DNA of 64,000 bases from Nocardia donostiensis (GTDB lineage: Bacteria > Actinomycetota > Actinomycetes > Mycobacteriales > Mycobacteriaceae). Shown piece after piece: positions 17,544 to 27,337 of this stretch. Location of the stretch: NCBI RefSeq assembly GCF_002081715.1, contig NZ_MUKP01000017.1:50253-114252 (forward strand), given 5' to 3'. A program made the translations under genes and the position numbers. The notes beneath the pieces were generated by a model. It did no database searches. It worked only from the letters and a program-made list of their open reading frames with translations, and was not told the origin of the DNA. How positions within the stretch are numbered: the stretch's first letter is position 1; each line of letters opens with the position of its first letter.

Positions 17544-18164
17544 ATGGACAACGAGCCCGCCCCCGTCGTTCATGTTGTCGACGACGACGAGGACCTGCGG
17601 CAGTCGCTGGCTTTCCTGCTGCAGAGCGTGGGCATCGAGGCACTGACGTACGCGACGGCGACGGCGTTCCTGGACGAGGTGGACTTCGACGAGGCAGGTG
17701 TCGTCATCGTGGATGTGCGCATGCCAGGGCTCAGCGGATTCCAGTTACAGGAGCAGCTCAACCAGCGCGACTATCCGGCGCCGATCATTTTCTGTTCGGC
17801 GCACGGCGATATTCCGATGTCGGTCCGGGCACTGCGGGCTGGCGCGGTCGACTTCCTCGAGAAGCCGTACGAACCTCAGCGGATACTCGAGGTGGTCCAG
17901 GAGCAGTTGCAGGTTGCCGTGCGGTTGTTCGCCGAGCGAGCCGACCGGCTCCGGGTCCAGGCGCGGCTGGAGAGCCTGACTCCCCGCGAGCGTGACGTAC
18001 TGCGGCTCGTTATCGAGGGCCGGTCCAGCCAGCAGATCGCGAGCCGGCTCGGCACCAGTGTGAAGACCGTCGATGTGCACCGGGCCCGGATCAAAGCGAA
18101 AACTGCGGCCGAGAGCCTGGGCACGCTCGTGCGCGACATTCTCGCGTACCGGGTCGCGGTGTGA
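17544..18164 (+). CDS. FixJ/NarL-type response regulator, partner of the PAS kinase
   Basis: This 206-residue regulator has a receiver domain (about 8-125) with acidic pocket Asp13-15, phospho-acceptor Asp57 in VIVDVRMPG and Lys near 107 in LEKPYE. It is followed by a LuxR-type HTH (about 142-200: LTPRERDVLRLVIEG, TSVKTVDVHRARI). The ATG at 17544 is preferred; the open frame extends to 17439 but that leader is not receiver-like. It resembles TodT/StyR/FixJ regulators of aromatic catabolism and likely controls the iac operons. Confidence 0.87.
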   Translation: MDNEPAPVVHVVDDDEDLRQSLAFLLQSVGIEALTYATATAFLDEVDFDEAGVVIVDVRMPGLSGFQLQEQLNQRDYPAPIIFCSAHGDIPMSVRALRAGAVDFLEKPYEPQRILEVVQEQLQVAVRLFAERADRLRVQARLESLTPRERDVLRLVIEGRSSQQIASRLGTSVKTVDVHRARIKAKTAAESLGTLVRDILAYRVAV

Positions 18165-18176
18165 CCTCGATGGTGG

Positions 18177-19930
<1,754 letters not shown>

Positions 19931-19961
19931 TCCGTTTCGCCTCCGCCCAGAAAGAGAATCG

Positions 19962-21083
19962 ATGTCAGATCTGTCGATCGTCTCGGTCGAGACCACCGTT
20001 CTCGACGTACCGCTGGTACGCCCGCACAAGTTCGCCACCACCTCGATGGACGCCCAGCCGATCCTGCTCGTCGGAATCACCACCGGCGGCGGCGTCACCG
20101 GCTACGGCGAGGGCGTGGTACCCGGTGGGCCCTGGTGGGGTGGTGAATCGGTCGAGACGATGCAGGCCATCGTCGAGCGCTACATCGTCCCGGTGCTGCT
20201 CGGCCGCCGAGTCGACGAGATCACCGGGATCATGGCCGATATCGAACGGGTGGTGGCCTCGGCCCGCTTCGCCAAGGCCGCAGTCGACGTCGCGCTGCAC
20301 GACGCCTGGGCACGCTGCCTCGGCGTCCCGGTGCACACCCTGCTGGGCGGTGCGTTCCGGTCCAGCGTCGACGTCACCTGGGCACTGGGATCGGCGCCGG
20401 TCGAGGAGATCATCGCGGAGGCGCAGGAGAAGATCGCCGACCGCAAGCATTTCAGTTTCAAACTCAAGATGGGCGCACTCGATCCGGCCGCCGACACCGC
20501 TCGGGTACTGCGGGTGACCGAAGCTCTCGCCGGGCAGGCAGGCGTACGCGTCGATGTCAACGCACGCTGGGACCGGCTCACCGCGCTGCGGTACCTGCCG
20601 AAGCTGGCAGACGGCGGTGTCGAGCTGATCGAACAACCCACGCCCGGCCAGCAGCTGGAGGTTCTGGCGGAGCTGAACGCGCTGCTGCCGATCCCGGTGA
20701 TGGCCGACGAGAGCGTGCACACCCCGCACGACGCGCTGGAGGTCGCCCGTCGCGGCGCCGCCGACGTGATCGCCGTCAAGACCACCAAATGCGGTGGCCT
20801 GCGCCGCAGCCGCGAGGTGGTGGCCGTCGCGCGCGCTGCGGGCCTGGCCTGCCACGGCGCAACCTCCATCGAGGGGCCGATCGGCACAGCCGCCTCGATT
20901 CATTTCGCCTGCGCCGAACCCGGAATCGACTTCGGCACCGAGCTCTTCGGCCCGCTGCTGTTCAGCGAGGAACTGCTGCAGGAGCCGCTGAGCTACGCCG
21001 ACGGGCAGGTGCACCTGCCCACCGGACCCGGGCTCGGGGTGGAACTGAACATGGACGCCGTCAAACGGTGGACCAGGAACTAG
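19962..21083 (+). CDS. catB: Muconate cycloisomerase
   Basis: This 373-residue enolase-superfamily enzyme lactonises cis,cis-muconate to muconolactone. The acid/base Lys pair is in FKLKMG (about 168-170). Metal ligands are Asp in VDVNARWD, Glu in LIEQPTPG and Asp in MADESV, with the opposite Lys in AVKTTKCGG. It starts 31 bases after catA with an AGAAAGAGA ribosome site. Confidence 0.92.
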   Translation: MSDLSIVSVETTVLDVPLVRPHKFATTSMDAQPILLVGITTGGGVTGYGEGVVPGGPWWGGESVETMQAIVERYIVPVLLGRRVDEITGIMADIERVVASARFAKAAVDVALHDAWARCLGVPVHTLLGGAFRSSVDVTWALGSAPVEEIIAEAQEKIADRKHFSFKLKMGALDPAADTARVLRVTEALAGQAGVRVDVNARWDRLTALRYLPKLADGGVELIEQPTPGQQLEVLAELNALLPIPVMADESVHTPHDALEVARRGAADVIAVKTTKCGGLRRSREVVAVARAAGLACHGATSIEGPIGTAASIHFACAEPGIDFGTELFGPLLFSEELLQEPLSYADGQVHLPTGPGLGVELNMDAVKRWTRN

Positions 21084-21094
21084 GAACGGACAGC

Positions 21095-21385
21095 ATGCAC
21101 CTGTATCACGTCCGGATGGACGTCGCCATCCCGCGTGACCTCGACGAGGCCGTGCGCACCGACATCGTCGCCCGCGAGAAGAAGTACTCCCAGGAGCTGC
21201 AGCGCGCAGGTAAGTGGTTGCACATCTGGCGTATCGTCGGCCAATACAGCAACATCAGCGTATTCGCCGTCGACTCCCCCGCGGAACTGCACGAGATCCT
21301 CTGGAACCTGCCGCTGTTCCCCTATATGACGATCGAGATCCTGCCGCTGACCACGCATCCATCCGCCGTCGGCGCAGCGTCCTGA
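21095..21385 (+). CDS. catC: Muconolactone delta-isomerase
   Basis: This 96-residue enzyme (LYHVRMDVAIP at the start, LWNLPLFPYM at 72-81) shifts the muconolactone double bond to give 3-oxoadipate enol-lactone, the PcaD substrate. It is 11 bases after catB, with TAGGAAC overlapping the catB stop. Length and conserved ends are normal. Confidence 0.93.
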   Translation: MHLYHVRMDVAIPRDLDEAVRTDIVAREKKYSQELQRAGKWLHIWRIVGQYSNISVFAVDSPAELHEILWNLPLFPYMTIEILPLTTHPSAVGAAS

Positions 21386-21541
21386 CATCTTCACCGCGGC
21401 TTCGAAACCTGCCGCGCCCGCGGCAACGAATCCCACACCATTGCCACCGCCTTGTCCGACGCCGAGTACCGGACCGGTCCGGCCGGCAAGTACCTCAACG
21501 CGGCATGCCACCGGACCAATCTGCACGGACGGCCAACCTGA

Positions 21542-22810
21542 TCAATGTCGTGGTCGGCTGTGCGCGCGTGCGGTGAACTCTGTCGTGGCGTCGTCAACCG
21601 GAGCTGCGGTCACCTGCTGCGGGTCGAGCACGCAGTGCGTGCGACCGTAGACGGTGAACATGCATCGGTTGTTGTGATTGCAGCGGCCGTTGGTGGTCGG
21701 CTCCGCCTGCATCTTGTCGACCAGGTCGGGTTCACGCAGGAGCGCGCGACCCATGGCCACGAAGTCGAAGCCCTCGGCCAGCCCTCGCCGCGCATGCTGC
21801 AGGTTGTTGATTCCGCCCAGCAGGATCAGGCTCGTGTGCTCCACCGCGGGCACGAACTGGCGCGCGGATTCGAGCATGTACAGGTCCTCGTAGGGATACT
21901 CGCCGAGCATCTTGCGTCCGAACAGCTTCACACCAGTCTTGAACGGCTCTTTTTGGACGGAGGCGAAACCGTCGATCGGCACGTCACCGCGGAAGAGGTA
22001 CATCTGGTGATATACCGAGGATCCCTGCGTCAGCTCGATGGCGTCGAGGTTGCGGTCGCGGTCGAGCATCTGAACGGTCTGAATCGACTCGTCGAGCCAG
22101 ATGCTGCCGCGTATGCCGTCGTCCATGCTCAGTTTCGCGGTCACCGCGATACGGTCGCCGACGACTTCCCTTACGCGTTGGGCGATCTCGCGGGCGAACC
22201 TGGACCGATTCTCGATGCTGCCGCCGTATTCGTCCTTGCGCCGGTTGATCTTCGGGCTGAGAAAAGAACTCGGCAGGTACAGGTGCCCGAAGTGTAGTTC
22301 CACTGCGTCGAACCCCGCCGCAACGGCCACCTCGGCTGCTCGCCCGAACTGGTCGACCACCATCTCGATCTCGTGGCGTTCGATCCGGCGGCAGTACTCG
22401 AAGGACGAAGGATTGACAAACTTGCTCGGCGACATCGGCGTGACGCCGGTGATCTTCTTCGACGCCACCACCCCCGCGTGTCCGAGCTGCGCGGAGATCG
22501 CCCCACCCGCGGCGTGAACAGCGTCGGTCAGCTTCCGCAGCCCTGGTAGCGCCGCGCTACTCATCACGATTTGGCCCGGAGCGCTGGCCCCCTCGGGGGC
22601 GACGCAGCAGTACGCTACCGTTGTCATCCCGACCCCGCCGCGCACGAAGGCCAGGTGAAAGTCGATCAGATCATCGGTGACCAGGCCGTCCGGCGAACGC
22701 CCCTCCGATGTGGCGGCCTTTATGAACCGATTCCGTAGCCGCACCGGACCGAGCGTGGTCGGCTCGAAGGGGTCGGATGCGCGGTTCGTGGTTGCGTGAT
22801 CAGAGGGCAT
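21542..22810 (-). CDS. NADH:flavin oxidoreductase of the Old Yellow Enzyme family
   Basis: This 422-residue protein is a single FMN barrel (RLRNRFIKAATSEG at 25-38, then SAQLGHAG and FGHLYLPSSFLSP). It lacks the C-terminal FAD/NAD domain of 2,4-dienoyl-CoA reductase FadH, and its C terminus has only CNHNNRCMF and a later Cys, so a [4Fe-4S] site is doubtful. It probably reduces an activated alkene. It is the outermost gene of the CoA-thioester island, separated from catC by about 155 bases. Confidence 0.75.
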   Translation of the reverse strand: MPSDHATTNRASDPFEPTTLGPVRLRNRFIKAATSEGRSPDGLVTDDLIDFHLAFVRGGVGMTTVAYCCVAPEGASAPGQIVMSSAALPGLRKLTDAVHAAGGAISAQLGHAGVVASKKITGVTPMSPSKFVNPSSFEYCRRIERHEIEMVVDQFGRAAEVAVAAGFDAVELHFGHLYLPSSFLSPKINRRKDEYGGSIENRSRFAREIAQRVREVVGDRIAVTAKLSMDDGIRGSIWLDESIQTVQMLDRDRNLDAIELTQGSSVYHQMYLFRGDVPIDGFASVQKEPFKTGVKLFGRKMLGEYPYEDLYMLESARQFVPAVEHTSLILLGGINNLQHARRGLAEGFDFVAMGRALLREPDLVDKMQAEPTTNGRCNHNNRCMFTVYGRTHCVLDPQQVTAAPVDDATTEFTARAHSRPRH

Positions 22811-23471
22811 GATCGCCGACCTTCCGAATAGTTTTCACGAAGATTCCCTTTCTCCTGGCCGCACTGCGCGGGTCGCGGCGCGAGCCAGATGGTGATGCGG
22901 TCACCGTCGGTGGTCACGGAACGGCATTCGTACGGAGGCTGTGTTCCCGAATCGGCGCCGACGACGGGCCGCCCCAGCTGGGCGGCCACGTTCGATATGG
23001 AAATCAGATCGACACTAAGCGCCCGCGTTGCGCCGAACCAATAGCCGGTACCGGTGAGCGGGAAACTCGTGCGCCCGTCGATCGAAAGTCGCCGCCGCAA
23101 GAACGAGTCCTCGATCTGCTCGCGGACACACCGCAGGAGCGCACTCTTAGGCAGGTCGCGCCCACTCTCGGCGCGGCCGGACCCACTTGTCACGGCATCC
23201 GCACGGCGCCGACGGAAGCGGATTTCGTTACTCGCGACGATGCCAAGTCGTACGGTCTGGATTCAGCGGTACACGCCGTCCCTCGTCCCTGAACGCCTTG
23301 ATGCAACAGTCACCGAATGTAAGGAATGGACCGGCGCCGCAATGCGCTCGACGCAGGTCGTCATCGTTGCTCTCGGCTGCAGATCAGGCTCGGCCACATA
23401 CGTCAATGCCCTTCGGCGGCAGCATCTCTCGGAATCGGCGGGCCCTATGCGATAACTCGACTGGGGGTGGC
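22811..23471. other. 661-base gap with no supportable gene
   Basis: A minus-strand frame at about 22850-23193 reads protein-like (RALSVDLISISNVAAQLGRP, then WLAPRPA) but its only stop lies inside the OYE gene and no ribosome site is seen. It may be a decayed gene; the family was not recognised. Confidence 0.35.
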
Positions 23472-24305
23472 TCAGGTGATGGCTACCGTCGGACTGTTCG
23501 AGCTGTGCTTGTTTGCGCCGTCCTGAGCACCGGGTGTCGCGAGCTCGCGCTCGCCGCGATCGGAGGGGCCTGACTCCTCGAGCAGTGCAGAGATCGCCTG
23601 GAGATGCCTGCGCATCCGGTGTTGGGCCAGGGCAGCGTCGCCTGCGGTGATGGCCGCGACGATCGCCTCGTGCGCCTGGTGCGAGGCGGCCACTCGTTCT
23701 GTCCAGTCCGACTGGGGTACTTGCCTGTCCCAGCCCTGCTGCACCATCTCTTCGTCGAGTTGGGCGAGGACCTCGACGAAGAGGCTGATGGCGGGATTGC
23801 CGGTCAGCTCGGCGATCTCGCTGTGCAGATTCCGCAAGTGACCGGTCGTCACTCCGTGCGTCACCAGCTCCTGCTCGGTGTGCAAGGCGTCGTTGAGGCG
23901 GGCGATCCCCGCTTCGGTCAATCGTTCCGTCGCTGCGACAACCCCGGCGAGTTCGAGTGCCATCCGCGCCTGGAACAACTGCTCGCGCGTGACCTCGGCG
24001 TGGCGCAGATACACCCGCGCCGCGTGGCGAACGACGCCGGGATCCGGTTCGGTCACGACCAGCCCACCGCCGGGGCCGCGCCGCATGCTGGCCATTTGAT
24101 GGTGCTCGACGAGCCGGACCGCCTCCCGGAAGACCGCGCGGCTGACGCCGTATCGCTCGATGAGCTCGGACTCGGAGCCGAGGATCGTTCCGGTGCGCCA
24201 GCCGTCGGCGATGATGTCCTTCTCGATGCGCTCGGCGACCGTCTCGGCCAACCGTTGCCTGCCACGACCTGCGCTCGCCGCGCTGTTCTTCTGTCCACCG
24301 GCCAT
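23472..24305 (-). CDS. GntR/FadR-family (FCD) regulator
   Basis: This 277-residue repressor-type protein has a winged helix at about 18-90 (RLAETVAERIEKDI, ESELIERYGVSRAVFREAVRLVEHH, RRGPGGGLVV). An all-helical FCD effector domain from about 100 carries the metal/ligand His positions. It is divergent from the cyclase/hydratase/SDR/ligase operon across a 540-base region that holds two copies of the ATTGAGTATACTCAAT-like palindrome. It is therefore a prime candidate to bind that motif throughout the island. Confidence 0.83.
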   Translation of the reverse strand: MAGGQKNSAASAGRGRQRLAETVAERIEKDIIADGWRTGTILGSESELIERYGVSRAVFREAVRLVEHHQMASMRRGPGGGLVVTEPDPGVVRHAARVYLRHAEVTREQLFQARMALELAGVVAATERLTEAGIARLNDALHTEQELVTHGVTTGHLRNLHSEIAELTGNPAISLFVEVLAQLDEEMVQQGWDRQVPQSDWTERVAASHQAHEAIVAAITAGDAALAQHRMRRHLQAISALLEESGPSDRGERELATPGAQDGANKHSSNSPTVAIT

Positions 24306-24377
24306 GGGTCGATACTACCGGCAGCGACTTCCTTTAAGTGCACCTAATAGCTCGGTCCACTCTTTACACAGCAGTAC

Positions 24378-24396
24378 ATATGAGGATCCTCTATAT
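24378..24396. promoter_or_regulatory. Palindrome between GntR and cyclase operon (weak member of the island motif)
   Basis: ATATGAGGATCCTCTATAT has a perfect GAGGATCCTC core, 73 bases upstream of the GntR start. It resembles the island motif with GAGNATNCTC symmetry and may be an autoregulatory site. Confidence 0.4.
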
Positions 24397-24565
24397 CAGT
24401 AGCAATTCCCACCTCAAGCCGAATCCGTTGGTGTCCAGTCGCGCACCCGAGGGCTGTTACGAGGGTCAGTAATGCGTATCCACACCGTTCAGCTGGCTAT
24501 TATCGCCCTAGTAGAGGCAGAAAGCACGTAGAGCACGAGACCTCGACAAGAACGTGACGAAGGTC

Positions 24566-24594
24566 TCGACAAGCTTTATTGAGTATCCTATACT
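24566..24594 (+). promoter_or_regulatory. Promoter with embedded operator for the cyclase-ECH-SDR-ligase operon
   Basis: TCGACA (24566-24571), a 17-base spacer and TATACT (24589-24594) form a good sigma-70-type promoter. The island motif TTATTGAGTATCCTATACT (24577-24595) covers the spacer and -10, so a bound repressor would block it. Confidence 0.5.
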
Positions 24595-24596
24595 TC

Positions 24597-24847
24597 CTCG
24601 TACCCTGGTTGTCCTGACCATCTCAGAACAGTGCGTGTTGCGCCGCACGCCTGCACGATGTCGAGGACAGTGAACTCTATTTCCGATCAGGTCCCTGTGA
24701 GCGACCTGATCACCGCGGTGGTGTTCGGCGTCGCGATGTGCTCGCTGCTCACCTACTCCGTCGTCGTGACCTGGAGGTCACTCGGCAAGCTGGTCGATGC
24801 CGGTGACGACCTGAGCCGCGCTCGACCCCACGTAAAGGAGCCCAGCA
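24597..24847 (+). other. Leader region with a possible short membrane-protein relic
   Basis: From ATG 24658 a frame encodes one clear hydrophobic helix (LITAVVFGVAMCSLLTYSVV) followed by WRSLGKLVDAGDDL, resembling small transporter subunits. It then runs without a stop into the cyclase gene in another frame, so it is probably broken. No other gene is seen here. Confidence 0.3.
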
Positions 24848-25723
24848 ATGAACGCACCAATCGGATCGGTTCGTGGCGATGCGCTCATCCACGCGCTGAG
24901 TATGCCGCGGGCAGGAAGGATCTACGACCTGTCGACGGGTTGGTGGCGCCACATGCCGAACTTCGAGGGCTACCCCCGTTTCGAGGTCGTCACCTACAAC
25001 TCCCCCAGCGGACAGCGGGTCGACGGGCGCTTCCCGTTCGACGATCCGGAGACCAACGCGGTCGAGTTCGGTTACGTTTCCGAGCTGGTCTCCGGGAGCC
25101 TGCACACCGGAACCCACATCGACGCGTTGTGTCACGTGACGAAGGGACCGAACGACGAATGGCACGGCGGGATTTCGGCGACCGACGCAGTCGGAGACTA
25201 CGGTGCCCGGCGCGGCGATGCGGCGGCGCTCGAGCCGATCGTGTGCCGGGGAGTGCTGCTGGACATACCGGGGCTGCTCGGGCTCGATGCATTGCCGCCG
25301 GGGTTTGCGGTCGGTGCTGAACATCTCGCGCGCGCCGCTCGGCGCTCCGACGTCGAGATCGGGCCCGGCGACGCGGTGCTGGTCCGAACCGGTCAGATGC
25401 GATTCTGGCCCGACGTCGAGCGGATCCGGCGGGAAAGCGGCGGCAGCGGCGTCGACGTGGACGGGGCCCGCTGGCTGGCCGAGCACGGGGTCCGCTATGT
25501 GGGCGCGGACACCCAGTCGTTCGAGGTGCGTCCATCCTCGGTGGCAGGCAACCCGTTGCCTGTACACCTTTTTCTGTTGCAGGAACGGGGAATTCACATC
25601 ATGGAGTGGGTCGACTGCGAGGAGCTGGCCGCCGAAGCGGTGACGAGTTTTCTGTTCGTAGCACTGCCGTTGTCGATTCGCGGTGGGACCGGGTCGCCGA
25701 TCCGCCCGATCGCCATCGTCTGA
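24848..25723 (+). CDS. Cyclase-family metal hydrolase (kynurenine-formamidase-like)
   Basis: This 291-residue protein has the metal-binding HxGTHxDxxxH signature: His86, His90, Asp92 and His96 in HTGTHIDALCH. Such enzymes hydrolyse cyclic or formyl amides, or hydrate carbonyl-like substrates; some act on ring cleavage products. ATG at 24848 follows AAAGGAG by 7 bases. It leads an operon with enoyl-CoA hydratase, SDR and acyl-CoA ligase, so a ring-opening hydrolysis step is plausible. A paralogue with altered first motif lies at 39372. Confidence 0.75.
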   Translation: MNAPIGSVRGDALIHALSMPRAGRIYDLSTGWWRHMPNFEGYPRFEVVTYNSPSGQRVDGRFPFDDPETNAVEFGYVSELVSGSLHTGTHIDALCHVTKGPNDEWHGGISATDAVGDYGARRGDAAALEPIVCRGVLLDIPGLLGLDALPPGFAVGAEHLARAARRSDVEIGPGDAVLVRTGQMRFWPDVERIRRESGGSGVDVDGARWLAEHGVRYVGADTQSFEVRPSSVAGNPLPVHLFLLQERGIHIMEWVDCEELAAEAVTSFLFVALPLSIRGGTGSPIRPIAIV

Positions 25724-25725
25724 CC

Positions 25726-26532
25726 GTGCACTGCGAACCACGCGAGGGCGTGCAGCCGGCACCGATACTGCGGTCAAGAGACGGCGCCGTGCTCATCCTG
25801 ACGATCAACCGTCCCAGCAAACGCAATGCGCTCGATGACCATGCGCGCCGGGAACTGGCCGGGCAGCTCGAAGCGGCCCGCGCCGATCACGGCATCCGAG
25901 CGATCGTGCTCTCCGGCTCCGGCGGTTTCTTCTGCGCCGGAGCAGATATCGGTGCCATGGCACGGCAGCCCGATGCGGCGCAGGCCCGAATGACGATGCT
26001 CACCCGGCTGGCGCGCGCGATCGTGCACTGTCCGAAGCCGGTGATCGCCGCGGTGGAAGGCGGAGCATCCGGATTGGGACTCTCGCTGGCGGCAGCCTGT
26101 GATCACGTCATCGCCGCGGAGAACGCGCGCTTCACCGCCTCGTTCGGGCGTCTGGGGCTGGTGGGCGACACCGGTCTGTTCTGGAGTCTCGCCGGGCGCC
26201 TCGGTCCCGCGCGTGCTCGGCAATTCCTGCTCTTCGGTGAGAGCGTTGCGGCGCCCGAGGCCGCCGACATCGGCATCGTCAACGAGACGGTCGGTCCGGG
26301 AGACGCGCAGCGGATCGCCCTGGCTCGCGCAGAGCGCCTGGCCGAAGCGTCCGCACCGATGCTGGCGGCGACGAAACGCATCCTGGCGAACCCGCGGCAG
26401 GACCTCGACTCCCTGCTGGCCGCGGAAGCCGACGCCCAGATCGCGTTGCTGACATCGAGCGACTTCGAGGAGGGCCGCCGTGCCTTCTTCGAACGCCGCA
26501 ATCCTGTGTTCATCGACCACCCACCACCCTGA
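25726..26532 (+). CDS. Enoyl-CoA hydratase/isomerase family protein
   Basis: This crotonase-fold protein of about 268 residues (LTINRPSKRNALDD, FFCAGADIGAM oxyanion hole, VEGGASGLGLSLAAACDHVIA second oxyanion motif). The classic Glu pair is not fully evident: FGRLGLVGDTGL lacks one, suggesting isomerase or an atypical hydratase. GTG at 25726 lies 2 bases after the cyclase stop and matches family length; GTG 25750 is possible. It is cotranscribed with cyclase and SDR. Confidence 0.8.
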   Translation: MHCEPREGVQPAPILRSRDGAVLILTINRPSKRNALDDHARRELAGQLEAARADHGIRAIVLSGSGGFFCAGADIGAMARQPDAAQARMTMLTRLARAIVHCPKPVIAAVEGGASGLGLSLAAACDHVIAAENARFTASFGRLGLVGDTGLFWSLAGRLGPARARQFLLFGESVAAPEAADIGIVNETVGPGDAQRIALARAERLAEASAPMLAATKRILANPRQDLDSLLAAEADAQIALLTSSDFEEGRRAFFERRNPVFIDHPPP

Positions 26533-26542
26533 GGAACCGAAC

Positions 26543-27313
26543 GTGTTGCCCCTAGGCTCATTCGAAGGACGTGTCGCGATCGTCACCGGCGGCGGATCCG
26601 GCATCGGCGAGTCCATCGCCCGAGAACTTGCCCGGCTGGGAGCCGGCGTTGCGGTGCTCGGGCGTCGCCGCGAACAACTGGAGACAGTCGCCGCCGATAT
26701 CCGCTCATGCGGTGGGTCCAGCGCCGGATACACCGCCGATGTGCGCGACCGCGACCGGGTACAGGAGGTCGTCGACGCGGTGATCAGCCGCTTCGGGCGG
26801 ATCGATCACCTGATCAACTGCGCGGCGGGGAACTTTCGCATCGCCCCGGAGAACATGTCGCCGAATGCTTGGCAGGCCGTCACCGGGATCGTGCTCGACG
26901 GCACCTGGAACTGTACCCAGATCGTGGGCAGAGAGCTGATCGAGCGGGGCGGCGGTTCCATCCTCAGCATCGGGACGACCATGGCCGAACACGGCAGCGC
27001 CACGACCGTGCACTCGGCCAGCGCCAAGGCCGGTGTCCGCAGCATGACCAAGTCGCTCGCCTCGGCGTGGGGCCGGTACGGGATCCGGGTCAATCTTGTC
27101 ACCCCGGGCCTCACCGAGGACACCGCAGGCGCATCGGTGCTGCATACGACGCCCGATGCGCGCGCCGAAGCGCTCGCGACCATCCCGGTCGGGCGGCTTG
27201 CTACCCGCGAAGAGGTGGCGCAGGCCGCAAGCTACCTGCTCAGCGACTTCGCCGGTTATGTGACCGGAGCCGAGCTGGTCATCGACGGTGGTCGCTGCCT
27301 CGGCAAGTTCTGA
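26543..27313 (+). CDS. SDR of the 2,4-dienoyl-CoA reductase type
   Basis: This 256-residue SDR has TGGGSGIG, NCAAGNF and HSASAKAGVRSM. In place of the usual YxxxK it has SxxxK, as in animal-type 2,4-dienoyl-CoA reductases, so an NADPH reduction of a conjugated dienoyl-CoA is likely. GTG at 26543 is chosen because GAGGAA lies 7 bases upstream; an earlier ATG at 26480 is inside the hydratase gene. Confidence 0.77.
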   Translation: MLPLGSFEGRVAIVTGGGSGIGESIARELARLGAGVAVLGRRREQLETVAADIRSCGGSSAGYTADVRDRDRVQEVVDAVISRFGRIDHLINCAAGNFRIAPENMSPNAWQAVTGIVLDGTWNCTQIVGRELIERGGGSILSIGTTMAEHGSATTVHSASAKAGVRSMTKSLASAWGRYGIRVNLVTPGLTEDTAGASVLHTTPDARAEALATIPVGRLATREEVAQAASYLLSDFAGYVTGAELVIDGGRCLGKF

Positions 27314-27337
27314 TTCGACCCGGAAAGGGAGGCGTTC

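Noticed and set aside
21386..21541. Short plus-strand frame after catC (GFETCRARGNESHTIATALSD)
   Set aside because: It is protein-like but has no start, ribosome site or recognised family; it may be a relic.
22720..23193. 157-codon minus-strand frame as a gene
   Set aside because: It overlaps the start of the OYE gene in another frame, lacks a ribosome site and matches no family; only its middle is protein-like.
24658..25320. Long frame with one membrane helix as a real gene
   Set aside because: It runs through most of the cyclase gene in another frame; only the first about 45 codons could be meaningful.
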